A stretch of DNA of 64,000 nucleotides from Pterois miles (lineage: Eukaryota; Chordata; Actinopteri; Perciformes; Scorpaenidae): contig CAMQGK010000567.1 in assembly GCA_947000775.1 (NCBI GenBank), positions 9,975,001 through 10,039,000 of the forward strand, written 5' to 3'. The position numbers and the translations under genes were made by a program. The notes under the pieces were generated by a model. The model searched no databases, was not told the DNA's origin, and saw only the letters and a list, made by a program, of their open reading frames with translations. This document shows positions 47,066 through 64,000 of the stretch, piece by piece (positions within the stretch are counted from its first letter, which is position 1; each line of letters opens with the position of its first letter).

Positions 47066-47684
47066 TTTATAAAGATACAGCACGCTTCAGAACGGTAAGA
47101 TGTTAACACTGTTAGCTGCCGTAAAATATAACCATTCGCCCTGTAGCATAACGTTAATGGTATTCTTTGTTAGCTAGTTAAATACTCAATACAAAGCTGT
47201 TAATTATGTACAATTCATGTACTTTTCTTAAATGTTAACGAGCATTTAACACTGTGAGGGACCATTCCTCACCACAAGTACCTTTACTTGAGTCAATTTT
47301 ACTGCTGTTAGCGATTAGCCTAGGTACATGTGTACTTCTAACTATTTGGTTAGCTAGCGAGCTAAGTATTTTGGAGACAGTGTTTTTTTTTTTTACATTG
47401 TGTTATTTTTAATTATCTTTTTTTGATTAAAGGATTTAAGTACTTTTATTCAGCACTAAACGGGTCACAAGAAGCAACATGATTTATCATGTTTGCAGTC
47501 TAGACGTGCAGATAAAAAATAATTAACGTTACAGTTGTCTACAATACATATATAAAATTGTAGTAGAAAATGCTAGAGCATGATTGATTGGATTGAAATA
47601 TTCTCCCAGTATACCAGGACTGTAGATATCCTGTTTGTGAGTTACAGAAGACATGACTTCCTAACTGCACTTTCAGTATGATCA

Positions 47685-48610
47685 GTGGTGGAAGAAGTGT
47701 TCAGATCCTTTGGGCTACTGTAGTAAACCTACTAATACCACGCTGAAAATACTCCACTATAAGTTAAAATACTGCATTCAAAACCTTATGTAAGTAAAAA
47801 AAAACTATCAGCAAAATGTAGTTAACATACTTACAGAAAAAGTATAGATGTGTCACTAAAATTTCCTCTGTCAGTGTTTTCTATTATAGCTGCTTGATGT
47901 GTATGTTTCGTTTTAACTCCTTTATAGGATATAAAGGAGTTAAAGTTTGGCTAGTTTAAGCTACAGCAATGCATCATGGTCTGTAAGATCATCATATGTT
48001 TGTAGCGTAGCTGTCCTGTGAGAACCCTGTATTTCTTAAAAGTCAGAAAAGCTTTGTGACGATACATTTTCCAGCTGATCCTAGAGGCTTTTTTAAAAGT
48101 TTATTTAGCTTCAGAAGGAGGAGGATTTTCTCAACACATAAAGGAACACTTCATCCTTCAGTTTATCACAAGCATTCAACATCAGCACATCTGGGGAAAC
48201 CTGGTTTTAGTTGGACAGGAAGTAAGTAAAGCTGTCAGATAAATGTAGTGGAGTAAAAAGTACAGTATTTACCTCTGAGATGTAGTGGAAATGTAGAAAG
48301 TAGCAGAAAATGGAAATACTCAAGTAAAGTACAATTACCTCAAAATTGTACTCAAGTACAGGACTCGAGTAAATGTAGTTAATTGCATTCCATCACTAGC
48401 ATATACTACTTGCTTTAGTGGTGGGGAATGTATTTAATTTGGATACTTTTCTTAAGTAAAAGTACAAATAAAAGGGTATAAATTTACTCCATACAAGTAA
48501 AAGTTCTGCATTCAAAATTTACCAAGGTAAAATTGTAGTAAACTGTTATTAGCAAAATGTACTTAAAGTATCAGAAGTACTGATTCTGAAGTGTTATATA
48601 ATGTCTGGTA

Positions 48611-48666
<56 letters not shown>

Positions 48667-49090
48667 GCTGACAGGAAGTCAACATGAACCCAAACTGTTG
48701 CCTAGCAACACAATTCCTTCGTCATTCAATTGAAATGCACTAAAACTGAGCATTTATACCATATACCTGTCTGATGGTTTCAGACAGGTATATGGTGGTG
48801 ATTGTTTCAGACAGGTATATTTAGGCTGAAAAAATAAAGTTTTTTTTTTTACATTTGCGTATGTAAACATGTTCTAGTAGAAACATAAAATATAAGTATG
48901 AATCTGAAAATGAACACAATATGGGATCTTTAAAGTTTAATCTGAAGTAACTATAGCCATTAAATACAGGAAATATTGTAGAGTAAAAAGTACAATAAAT
49001 TAGCATAACATGGGGATAAATATACCTCATTATACTTAAGTGCAGTGCGTAATAGTGAGTAAATGTAATTAGCTTTTTTCCACCACTGGC
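47685..49090. mobile_element. Two tandem copies of the ACTCAAGTA-type repeat family
   Basis: Copy one spans about 47685-48400 (TCAGTGGTGGAAGAAGTGTT to GTAGTTAATTGCATTCCATC). Copy two spans about 48415-49087 and ends TTTTTTCCACCACTGG. Between and inside them are a (TTA)n run at 48610-48663 and a duplicated CAGACAGGTATAT motif near 48785. Confidence 0.5.
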
Positions 49091-49216
49091 TATACTAAAC
49101 ACAGAAGAAAATAAACAGAGCCTTTTGAAAAGCCTAAATTTTGAGTAATAATGATTTTCACTGTGATTCTTCTCCTGTCAGAATTCCCAGAGATTTGAGC
49201 CTTGTGACAGTTAAAG

Positions 49217-52172
49217 ATGTCTTCTCAGAAAGAGACAATGCCTGTAAGAAAGAACACTCATCTACTAATATCTATGTGTTCAGCTCTACTCTGTTTGATG
49301 CAGTTATGCATTTCATTGGTCCTGTTCCTCAGGTGTTAGCTATCTGGGACCTTTCCATCCCTCTCCCTGCAGTGATGCTGATAACTGTGTGTCTTTACAT
49401 GATCTTACTGGGGGTCGGGCTGTGGATCCGATCCTACCTAAAGGTGTGTGCTGCAACAGGCCTGATCACTGTTCCCTACAGAGCAGTGAGGCCTTAATAC
49501 AACTTGTAAAATGGATCAAATGTATTGTTTACTGGAACTTGCACAAAACTTGGAAGCACAGATGTAGAGGAAAATAAATAGGAAAGTGGACTGACCTCTA
49601 GCTGAAAATGTTTAGTTTGTGGCTCCCTCTGGTGTTAGAAACCAGACAAACTATGCATTAGACACGTCTATTCATTTCTTTAATGTCTTGCTAATATCGT
49701 TTAGGCTGGCTTGCACCACTCAAGGAAAGCTGTCTGAGGTTATTGACATTCATGAATATTTGAGGAAAAGGTCAGGATATAGAATTGGTTAATTATCACT
49801 GGGAATTGTCTTGTTTTCAAAAAATAAAATGTTATTCTGTCAGAATTATTAAACAGATGCTGTAATCATATAAATATGCATACAAAGTGGATTTAAGAAT
49901 TCAAAGTGGATTGATAATCTTGACAATACGGGACTATAATTTATTTTAAATATATTATTGTCAGAGTTAACAGTAACTGTAAATATCAAATTGTACCTCA
50001 CCTCTTCAACCTCTTTTAATTATCTAATGATTAATCAGTTAGTTTTAAGTGGAATTTTATTTAATAATGTAATTAGAACATTTCCACAAAACACAAAAAG
50101 CTCAGTGATGATTGAAGGGAGCTAATTTTCTTCAACAACTACATATAGTTAGACAAACAACAATACAAACCCAAACAAAGGAACAATCCATATTTATGAG
50201 TGAAAGTGATACAGATGTTGGTCTCTGTTTTCTCTCCTAAAGGACCGGTGTTCTTCAGAGTATTGTGCCTGCTGTCCATACATTTCCATGAGTGATCAGT
50301 GCTTTAGATTTGCACAAATGTGTGACTTTCGCCTGCCAACCATGCGCTCATGTCAGACTGCTTTATGCCCTTCTTCTGTAAGTAACCCCCAAAAACTCCA
50401 CACCATTAATCACATCATATATTTTTGGCATTCCTACTGACCATACTGTCATTTTATTACATTAAATAAATAGTTAATTTGGTTTTTTTTTCTGTACACA
50501 TAACATCTATCGCACGTCTGTCCATCCCTGGAGGACCCCTCCTTCATTGCTGAGGTTTCTCCCATCCATCCATCCAATCCTCCATCCATCTTAAACCACT
50601 TATCCCATTAGGGGTCGTGGGGGGCTGGGCGGGGTACACCCTGAACAGATCGCCAGTCCATCGCAGGGCACATAGAGACAGACAACCATTCACGCTCACA
50701 TTCACACCTACGGGCAATTTAGTTGTCATCAGTTAACCTAAACTGCATGTCTTTGGACTGGGGGAGGAAGCCAGAGAACCCGGAGAAAACCCACGCAAAC
50801 ACGGGGAGAACATGCAAACTCCACACTGAAGAACCCCAAGCCAGATTTGAACCTGTGACCCTTAGGCGACAGCGCTAACCACTGCACCACTGTGCAGCCC
50901 GAGGTTTCTCCCATTTACTAAATTTTTGGGGGGGAGGTTTTTCCTGATCTGAAACTGTCTAAGGACAGAGGGTGTTGTGTGCTATACAGATTGTAAAGAC
51001 CCCTGAGGCACATTTGTGATTTGTGATATTGGGCTATAAATAAAATTGACTTGACTTAAATAGTTTCCAAAGAATCAAAGGTAGATATTGGTTTTATGAC
51101 TGTCAATTGCTTTTCTCTCACAGTCCAAAAATTGCCTGTAGGTGTAAGTGTGAATGGTTGTCTGTCTTTATGGCTATTTTGGAAACCACATACTATACTA
51201 GTAGTATGTACTGATTTGGCCAAAACGTAGTATGTAGTATGTAGTATTCAGTATGCGAACAAAAGCAAAATCTGCAGTATGCCAAAAATAACCAGACGTC
51301 ATACTGATTCTGAGAAAATCTCCAGTATACATCAGAACAGTCTACTTTGACTACTGTATCCCACAATACAATGCACTAGACTGCTACAGGCTACAGCTTT
51401 CAAAACGGCTTTTTTTTTTCATAGCTATTTAATCTATAAATTCATTACTGAAAATTTTCAGTGCAAGAAATGAAAAGTGTAGATTTTGAATGTTTACAGT
51501 TTTACAGTAACAGATGGTGAATCAATAATTTTCTCCTCGTAGACAAGGAGCTTTTTGTTTGTTTGTTTTAATATCACAACATAAATGTCCATTATAAATG
51601 AACTGGAACCTGAGTTTTTTTGCCTGTTGAACGGAACAGCTCCAAAATCGTGGAATTTCAATGGTATTGGTATCGACTACTACATTTTTGGTATTGTGTC
51701 ATACTAGCGTAGGCCTATGGGAATTAAAAAAGCTTAAAATGTGTTATTGCAGTGCCAAAAGGCATGGTGAATAATTTTGGGTGCACCTAAATTATGTGCC
51801 GGTGCACCTCAATGAAAAGTTAGGTGCACAAGTGCAACCAATTTGAAAAGTTAGTCTGGAGCCCTGTGTAGTGTGTTGTCACCATCTCACAAACATGATT
51901 CTACTTATTAGTCATGTTAAATATCCAAGATTGTGTCATTGTCACTAATTCTCCCGCATATCCAATTACACAACACAGGGGACACTGCTCACATACACAA
52001 TGTTTGTACTACTTGACAAAAAGCTTACCATAGAAGGTTGAAATACGTGATTTTAGTTCACTCTTGTCTGATATGTTTTCCACAGTGTGCCAGATGGGAC
52101 TGTGCCTGCATCTGCCAGCTTCCAGAGTGTGAGTCCTGCAACTGCCTCTGCTTCGAGATTCGGATCAAGTAG
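49217..52172 (+). CDS. Small Cys-rich single-pass membrane protein, family not recognised
   Basis: Four coding exons join in phase 0: 49217-49243, 49333-49443, 50243-50377 and 52086-52172 (119 aa). An acceptor at about 49181 suggests a further non-coding 5' exon. Residues 1-9 are MSSQKETMP. Residues 17-40 form one transmembrane helix (PAVMLITVCLYMILLGVGLW), followed by basic IRSYLK. Residues 47-119 contain 15 cysteines in patterns such as CACC, CACIC and CNCLC, ending CFEIRIK. By the positive-inside rule the Cys-rich tail faces the cytosol. It could bind metal or be palmitoylated; this is inference. All four exons have canonical splice sites and the third and fourth are densely Cys-coding, so this is unlikely to be chance. 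The mRNA probably ends near AATAAA at 52309. Confidence 0.75.
50566..50900 (-). mobile_element. tRNA-derived SINE, copy 3
   Basis: Same family and orientation as the copies at 6076 and 10077. It is flanked by a 14-bp target duplication GAGGTTTCTCCCAT at 50552-50565 and 50901-50914. It lies in intron 3 of the Cys-rich gene and has small internal deletions. Confidence 0.88.
50915..52085. other. Intron 3 of the Cys-rich gene, right part
   Basis: Contains a short dispersed repeat with iterated TAGTATGTAGTATG near 51190-51290. No exon signals other than the acceptor at 52085. Confidence 0.45.
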
Positions 52173-52451
52173 AAGATGAGGATGGAGGTGCACCAATGCT
52201 ATGATCAGCTGATCAGCTAAAAGCAAAAAACAGGGCGGGGCAGACAATCACAAAAAAAAGGCAGGAAATAAAGGCAGAATGTAAAACTAGACATGACATG
52301 AAGTGATAATAAAACAGGAAACTATGACAGAAACCAGGACCATCTCGGGTGGACAGGGACTTGGTACTGCTGCAGGACAGAGGGAGCAGGGACAGGGGGT
52401 GGCTGCGGTGACTCAGCCGGAACAGGAGTCGACCGCACCCCTGATAGCATG

Positions 52452-52660
52452 TGAAGCAGGGGTTGGCCAGACCCCCAACAGGACATGTGGAGCAGGAGTT
52501 GGCCTGACCCTCGACAGTATACATGGAGCAGGGGTCGGACGGAACGCTGTCAGGACACATGGAGCAGGTATCGGCTGGACCCCTGAGACAAGAACAGGCT
52601 TGGAGTTGGCCGGTTCCCGACACAGGAACAGGCTTGGAGTCGGGTGGGACACTGGGCATT
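52452..52660. repeat. Degenerate minisatellite, about 36-bp period
   Basis: Five to six imperfect units, each starting near GGAGCAGG or GGAGTTGG followed by TCGG/TTGG and a CCC-GACA block. The overlapping ORFs on both strands (127 and 148 aa) come from this repeat. Confidence 0.7.
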
Positions 52661-52689
52661 TTAGGAGATCGCCATCTCAGAACTAACTA

Positions 52690-53677
52690 ACAAACTATGA
52701 CAGAAAACCTGGGAACATGACAGAAAAATGAGAAGAGCCTTCTCTGTTGTTCCTCTTCACTTTACTCATTGACTTGCTTTCCTCACTTTCGTTTCTCTTC
52801 TCGTGCACAAATTTGTTTAAGCTGAATAGCCAATCTGAGCGATTTCTCTCAGACAAGGTCTGCCGCCAATTCAACTTGCTGAATCGTCTGAAAGGCCTCC
52901 AACGTGGGCAAAGTAGAGCCAATGGCGTGGTACACACCACAAAAACTGGGCCAACAGATGCTCACTGACAGCCCCAATCTCACATTTAGCACCTTTAAAA
53001 AAACCAAATATATAGTTTCATGTTTAAAAATGGGTCAGTAGTTTCCTAAACCAGCTGGTCACTGTAGTTTTTGGCAGGATCACAGAGGGAGAGCCCTACA
53101 AACAGACAAGTCTGTGTTTAGACAGAATAACAGAAAGTTTACAAGCAGGCTGCCACGTTGTTTCATGTTTGAAAAAACAAGCAGAAAACCAGGGACCAAT
53201 CTGGTGCATTCAACAATAGGGGACGTCACCGCTTCAACGGTCAGTTGAGTGCAGCAGTGCATCCTCTCGTGACCTCGCCGGACCTGGTGGAGATGTACCG
53301 CTGGATTTAACATTAAAGACATGACCACTGGACAAATTCATAGACTGACCATACATGGCCCAGTCATATACTCGGTTTTGACTGAGTCTTGTTACCAAAT
53401 AAACAGAAAGAAGAAGTGCATTTGTTCGGGACTCCTTCCAGTAGCAGGTTAACTCACTTGGTGCTCTAAATGCTCCAGATACTCACTGTATTTGGAGCAG
53501 TAGGATGGTGAGAGTGTGGTAACATCCGTTATTGTTAGTTTTGTTCTTTTGTGGAAGTTGTTGACTTTAATAAAAATCAAAAATGTCTTCAATGTTAAAA
53601 CATTTTGTACAAAATTAACTGAAAGTAGCTTTTTGCTGTTATTTTATATGTTCTGCTTTTTAAAAGATTTTTTTTAA
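52690..53677. other. Intergenic, nothing recognised
   Basis: Unique-looking A/T-rich sequence between the Cys-rich gene and a piggyBac-type MITE. ORFs of 70-82 codons on either strand show no motif. Confidence 0.4.
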
Positions 53678-54185
53678 CCCATTAAGACCGGATGCTACAT
53701 TTGTGTGTTTATACCTTTGAGATCAGGTCATTGAGACCGGATGCGACATGCACGTGTTTTCAGACATTTTCACTTCAGTAAGATAATGGCATATAGTGAC
53801 TATATATTACTATTATTTTTTTTGTACACAACCATTTATGTTCTTGAATTTCAGCTTTTTGTTTTACACTGTTTTACAGTGTGACATGTAAACACAACAC
53901 TGTAAAATAAGTCAGCATTTATTATTTTTTTAATTTTTGTAGTTTAGTAATTTTATAAAACATGGTAATGTTTTTTAGGACAAAGCCAATAAGTTCCCAT
54001 CAAAGCCAAATGTCTAAGCTGTCAAATTATTTCATGCTTCTATCTGCTACAGAGGCTGAGAAATAAAGGTTTTTGTAAACGCTCAGAATCCTGTCAAGTT
54101 TTTCATAAATCCTCGTTTTAGGTCGTTGTTTTCAAAACTGGCTCAGGTTTTAGAGTGTTTTAGGTGGCCCTCAGGTCTTAATGGG
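53678..54185. mobile_element. piggyBac-type MITE flanked by TTAA
   Basis: The ends CCCATTAAGACCGGATG and its inverse AGGTCTTAATGGG are bounded on both sides by TTAA (53674-53677 and 54186-54189). A TTAA duplication next to CCC/GGG ends is the hallmark of piggyBac transposition. It is 508 bp with no ORF. An internal partial repeat GAGACCGGATGCGACATG at about 53735 copies the left end. Confidence 0.85.
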
Positions 54186-54189
54186 TTAA

Positions 54190-55700
54190 ATTCTGAAATG
54201 TTTTAAAAATGGATCCATCAGGTTTGTTTTCTTTGGCCACTTGTCTTTATCATCTCGTAGCTACTACTGAAGTTTCCATGGCCAGAAAACATTTAGTACA
54301 ATTACAGTATAAAGAATCTTATCTTCCTAATGCTGTTGACAGGCCACAGTGCTGACAGATGTCTTGCTGAGTAGTTATGAGGTACTGGTACTGTACTTTA
54401 GTATTTCTAATTTGGTGAGACATTATACTTTTTAAAAAGGCTTTTAAATTTTACTTTTTTAATCCCACTCTCTGTCCTCTTTTCACATTCTGTTGCCACC
54501 ATTTCAATCCCCTGCTCCACTTTAATGGTTACAGAATCTGCTCTGTGATATCTCTCTCTAAATCCTAAACGCCTGTGTGTTTCTATTATTTTATTTTCTA
54601 TTATTTAACTGAGAGCATTAACATACTTGTGCTCACAGCATAAAGGAAAAGAATCAAGCAGACATAAAGGTTATTCCCTTTATTTAAAAGCAGATTATTA
54701 TGACAAAAAGACAGATATTAGGTGCTTTCACATTAAGTTGCATCCCACGGCAATACTTACAAATGCATAAAGCAGTAGCATTCAAACCAAATAATTATCC
54801 ATTTCAAGTGCAGCTATATTATTTTTAGAGCAAATACTGTTTGTGTACATTAGATGTAGTACAGTCACTCCCTCATAACGTGAGGTAGATGATGGACAGG
54901 ATGCTCAATCACTGTGTTCCTGAGTGCTCCAGAATATGCTTCTGTAAATTCAATTTCAGTACACGTGTTAAAGACTGTAAATTAGTCTAATCCTATCTGC
55001 AATTTAATCAATGAATCAGGAAAATGGACAAAATCATCCTCAGTAAGTAAAAATTAGATTTACATAGATTTTATACATTTTATAATTGTATTGATTAAAT
55101 AAGAATAATTATAAATTATGGTCCATGTAGCTTCAGAAACCATATTAGGCTACATACAGTACACATATTTGTTCAGTGCAGCTTAAATAGCTCTTTATTT
55201 TATAGTGGAAGCAGTTTCTGATGCCGAGGAGCACTTACCAAACAGCAGTATTGGACAACTTGGGAATGAACTGGTTGGTGTGTGAGCCAACATGGAGAGG
55301 TGACTGTTCATTCTAAACAACAATGGCGCCCTTTTCTCAATGGAAAGATGTTTTCATTCTTTTCCCAACTGACTTCAGCAAGGATTTGATTGACAGATGG
55401 TTCATCCAATTACCTGCCAAGTATTTTTTGAAAGGGCCCGTCGTTTTCCTAACAGTTTCCCATGATGGTTTCCATTTGGTGGGAAGACATTCCTGCAAAA
55501 AGGCGACACTGTTCTCTGCGAAGTGCATGAAATCCAAAAACACACCTGCAATTACCATTTATCATCATAGGTACCACGAGAGTGAAACAAGAAAGAACGA
55601 AACAGAGATCTTTGAGATTATTATTTTAAACGCAAGGAACTGAATCCTGAATGAGAGATTTCATTATTATCATATATTTTTCAGCTCAGTGTTTCATGTC
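54190..55700. other. Intergenic, downstream of the protease gene
   Basis: A/T-rich and mostly featureless. A 106-codon plus-strand ORF at 55323-55643 and its minus-strand shadow have no recognisable domain. Confidence 0.4.
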
Positions 55701-55914
55701 AGCTTTATTGTCTGGTGGAGAAAATGAGCAGAATTACTGCTATAAGAACCTAGGATGCCTGATTTCACCACGCCAACTTCACTGCTCTACTCCTAGCAGT
55801 CACAAGAATCAAGGAATAAATTAGTTAATGCAGTTTTGAGCTAAATGGTCGCTCAAATTCAAAGTTGTTTACATTCATTTGTGCCAATCACATCATGTAA
55901 ATCACTAGAAATTT

Positions 55915-62414
<6,500 letters not shown>

Positions 62415-62904
62415 CTGAAAAACAGAAAACAAATAAAAACTTTTGAAACAACAGTTCTGTATTTTATGGTGCAATATTGACATGTGATATATTGTATATA
62501 CAGGAGGAATGTCAATGCTAAACACATCTCCCTCATCTTCTCCATCTAACAGACAGGAAAATAATTTCCCAATCACAGAAAAGGAGTTTGCAGTTGTTTT
62601 CGATGCTGTTTCCTCAAAATCATTACGGCCATGACATGCTTTTTTTTTTAAGTTTAAAGTTTTTAAAGTTGTGTCCTTACTTAAAAGATAATAGTGAAAG
62701 AAGCAGTGTATACGTTTGTTCCATTTATAATGATTATATTATTTCTTCCAATTATTTTCTTAATCAATCAATTAATTGTTTGTTCTATAATATGTCAGAA
62801 AATAGTTAAAAATGTCCATCACAATTTCTCAGAGCCCAAAGTGAGATATCTTGTCCTTCTACCACAATATTCACAACTGGGAGGCTGGATGATGGCTGGC
62901 ATTT

Positions 62905-63554
62905 CATTACCTCCACCAAGGAGGTTATGTTTTTGCCTGCGTTGATCTGTCTGTTTGTCTGTTTGTCTGTGTTCAAGATAACTCAAAAACTTATGGACGG
63001 ATTTTGATGAAATTTTCAGGGTGTGTCGAAAATGTGAAAAGGGTGATCCGGAAGAAATCCTGGATTCTGGATCACTTTGAAATTTTTGTTAATATTGGGG
63101 TAAATGGGGCCCAAAAAAATTGTTTCTCTATCTCTGGTTGTTGTCCAAAGCTCATGAAATTTGACTCAGGGATTTACAATGTGTACTTCTATCAAATCCC
63201 AAGGGCTGATCCAGATCTGATCCAGATGGCAGATTTTATATCAATTTATATAAAACAAATGGGGGTACTCTTAAATTTTTGGCCTACTGTGCATTTAATA
63301 TTAGAGGTAGAGATTTCTAGCGGCATCGTGTAGCTGAGACAATTCCGCACCTGAAGTATGTCAACGAATTTGATCTAGCTTTAATACTTGAGGAGATAGA
63401 TCCAGAAGAAACCGCCATTACCAAAAAAGAGATTTTCATTAATAACTTCTGAACTAATAATAAAAATGTAGGCTTTTTATTTTGGAGTGAATTACAATAT
63501 GGGGGGAAACTATGGTGCTTGGCGGAGGTCTGCGCTCCGAGTGCTTTTCTAGTT
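62905..63554 (+). mobile_element. Interspersed repeat, ACCTCCACCAAGGAGGTTAT to GGAGGTCTGCGCTC
   Basis: The left segment with CAAGGAGGTTATGTTTTTGC and the right segment CTTGGCGGAGGTCTGCGCTC, GAGTGCTTTTCTAGTT match a repeat I know as common in teleost genomes. The interior is A/T-rich. The 109-codon ORF inside is not a gene. Confidence 0.55.
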
Positions 63555-64000
63555 TGGTTTGGTTTGCTTCCATAAAGTTCAGAAGGCCTAATGCTAAAAG
63601 CACTGGATCCACTGCCCTCATCTGGAAGTCAATGGGTTTTCTGAATGGATTTTAGTTAGATGTCTGAAATAAAGTCTGTGGTTAACACAAGCTGAAGAGA
63701 TTTTTGAGGTTTTGTTCTATGATATAAAAATGTCAGTAAATAGCCCATTTGTGAATTTTGAAGCCTTTTCCTGTCTTTAAAAAAGGCAGTTGCTAACAAG
63801 TGGCTGAACAAGACTACTAAACGTCATCATGTCGACTCGTCTACCTTTATAGCCCTGTTGTGTATACTCTTGCTTTCACACAAGGGATGTTAATAATTAA
63901 CCATTTAACTATTAACCGACATTAAGCATTTTAACTGATAAAAACTATTAGTTAAATGGTTAAAAGAAATAATTAATAATTAATAAAAAGCTGAACAAAA
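63555..64000. other. Right edge, nothing recognised
   Basis: The last 120 bp hold TTAACCATTTAACTATTAACC and its inverse-like TTAGTTAAATGGTTAA, probably the start of another repeat cut by the window edge. The missing protease signal exon could lie here or beyond. Confidence 0.35.

Noticed and set aside
52213..52686. 148-aa minus and 127-aa plus ORFs
   Set aside because: Generated by the 36-bp minisatellite. The translated repeats resemble nothing I know.
55323..55643. 106-aa plus-strand ORF and antisense 73-aa ORF
   Set aside because: No motif, no splice or promoter support. Probably repeat-derived or chance.

Overview
This is a 64 kb stretch of nuclear genome from a ray-finned fish, probably a percomorph teleost. 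The evidence is spliced vertebrate genes with clean GT-AG junctions, the gene set QRICH2-like / MFSD11 / SRSF2 / EIF1, and a repeat load typical of teleosts: tRNA-derived SINEs, a Tc1 element of the IR/DR type, TTAA-flanked MITEs, A/T-rich foldback elements and many di- to tetranucleotide microsatellites. Nothing looks prokaryotic or viral. Gene models were built by hand from splice sites and reading-frame phase. All exon sets listed here join in frame.

Layout: (1) 238-16495, minus: 5' ten exons of a QRICH2-like coiled-coil gene, running off the left edge; its first exon carries an in-frame 42-bp minisatellite. (2) 22627-33436, minus: complete MFSD11 (UNC93-like membrane protein, 13 coding exons, 454 aa); one large intron holds a Tc1 transposon. 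(3) 36914-38051, plus: complete SRSF2 (SC35), head-to-head with MFSD11 as in mammals, with spliced 3' UTR exons including a likely poison cassette. (4) 44239-45629, minus: complete eIF1 (113 aa, four exons). (5) 49217-52172, plus: a 119-aa single-pass membrane protein with 15 cysteines in its last 73 residues, spread over four short coding exons; I do not recognise the family. (6) 55915-62414, minus: a secreted, probably GPI-anchored tandem serine protease (Prss60/polyserase type) whose first domain is catalytically complete and whose second has lost all three triad residues; the signal-peptide exon was not found.

The genes do not form one pathway. QRICH2, MFSD11 and SRSF2 are neighbours in the same region of human chromosome 17q25, so the left half looks like conserved vertebrate synteny. 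SRSF2 (splicing) and eIF1 (start-codon selection) are housekeeping genes. The rest is intron or intergenic DNA filled with transposable elements, several nested in one another. Two or three G-homopolymer blocks look like sequencing or assembly damage.
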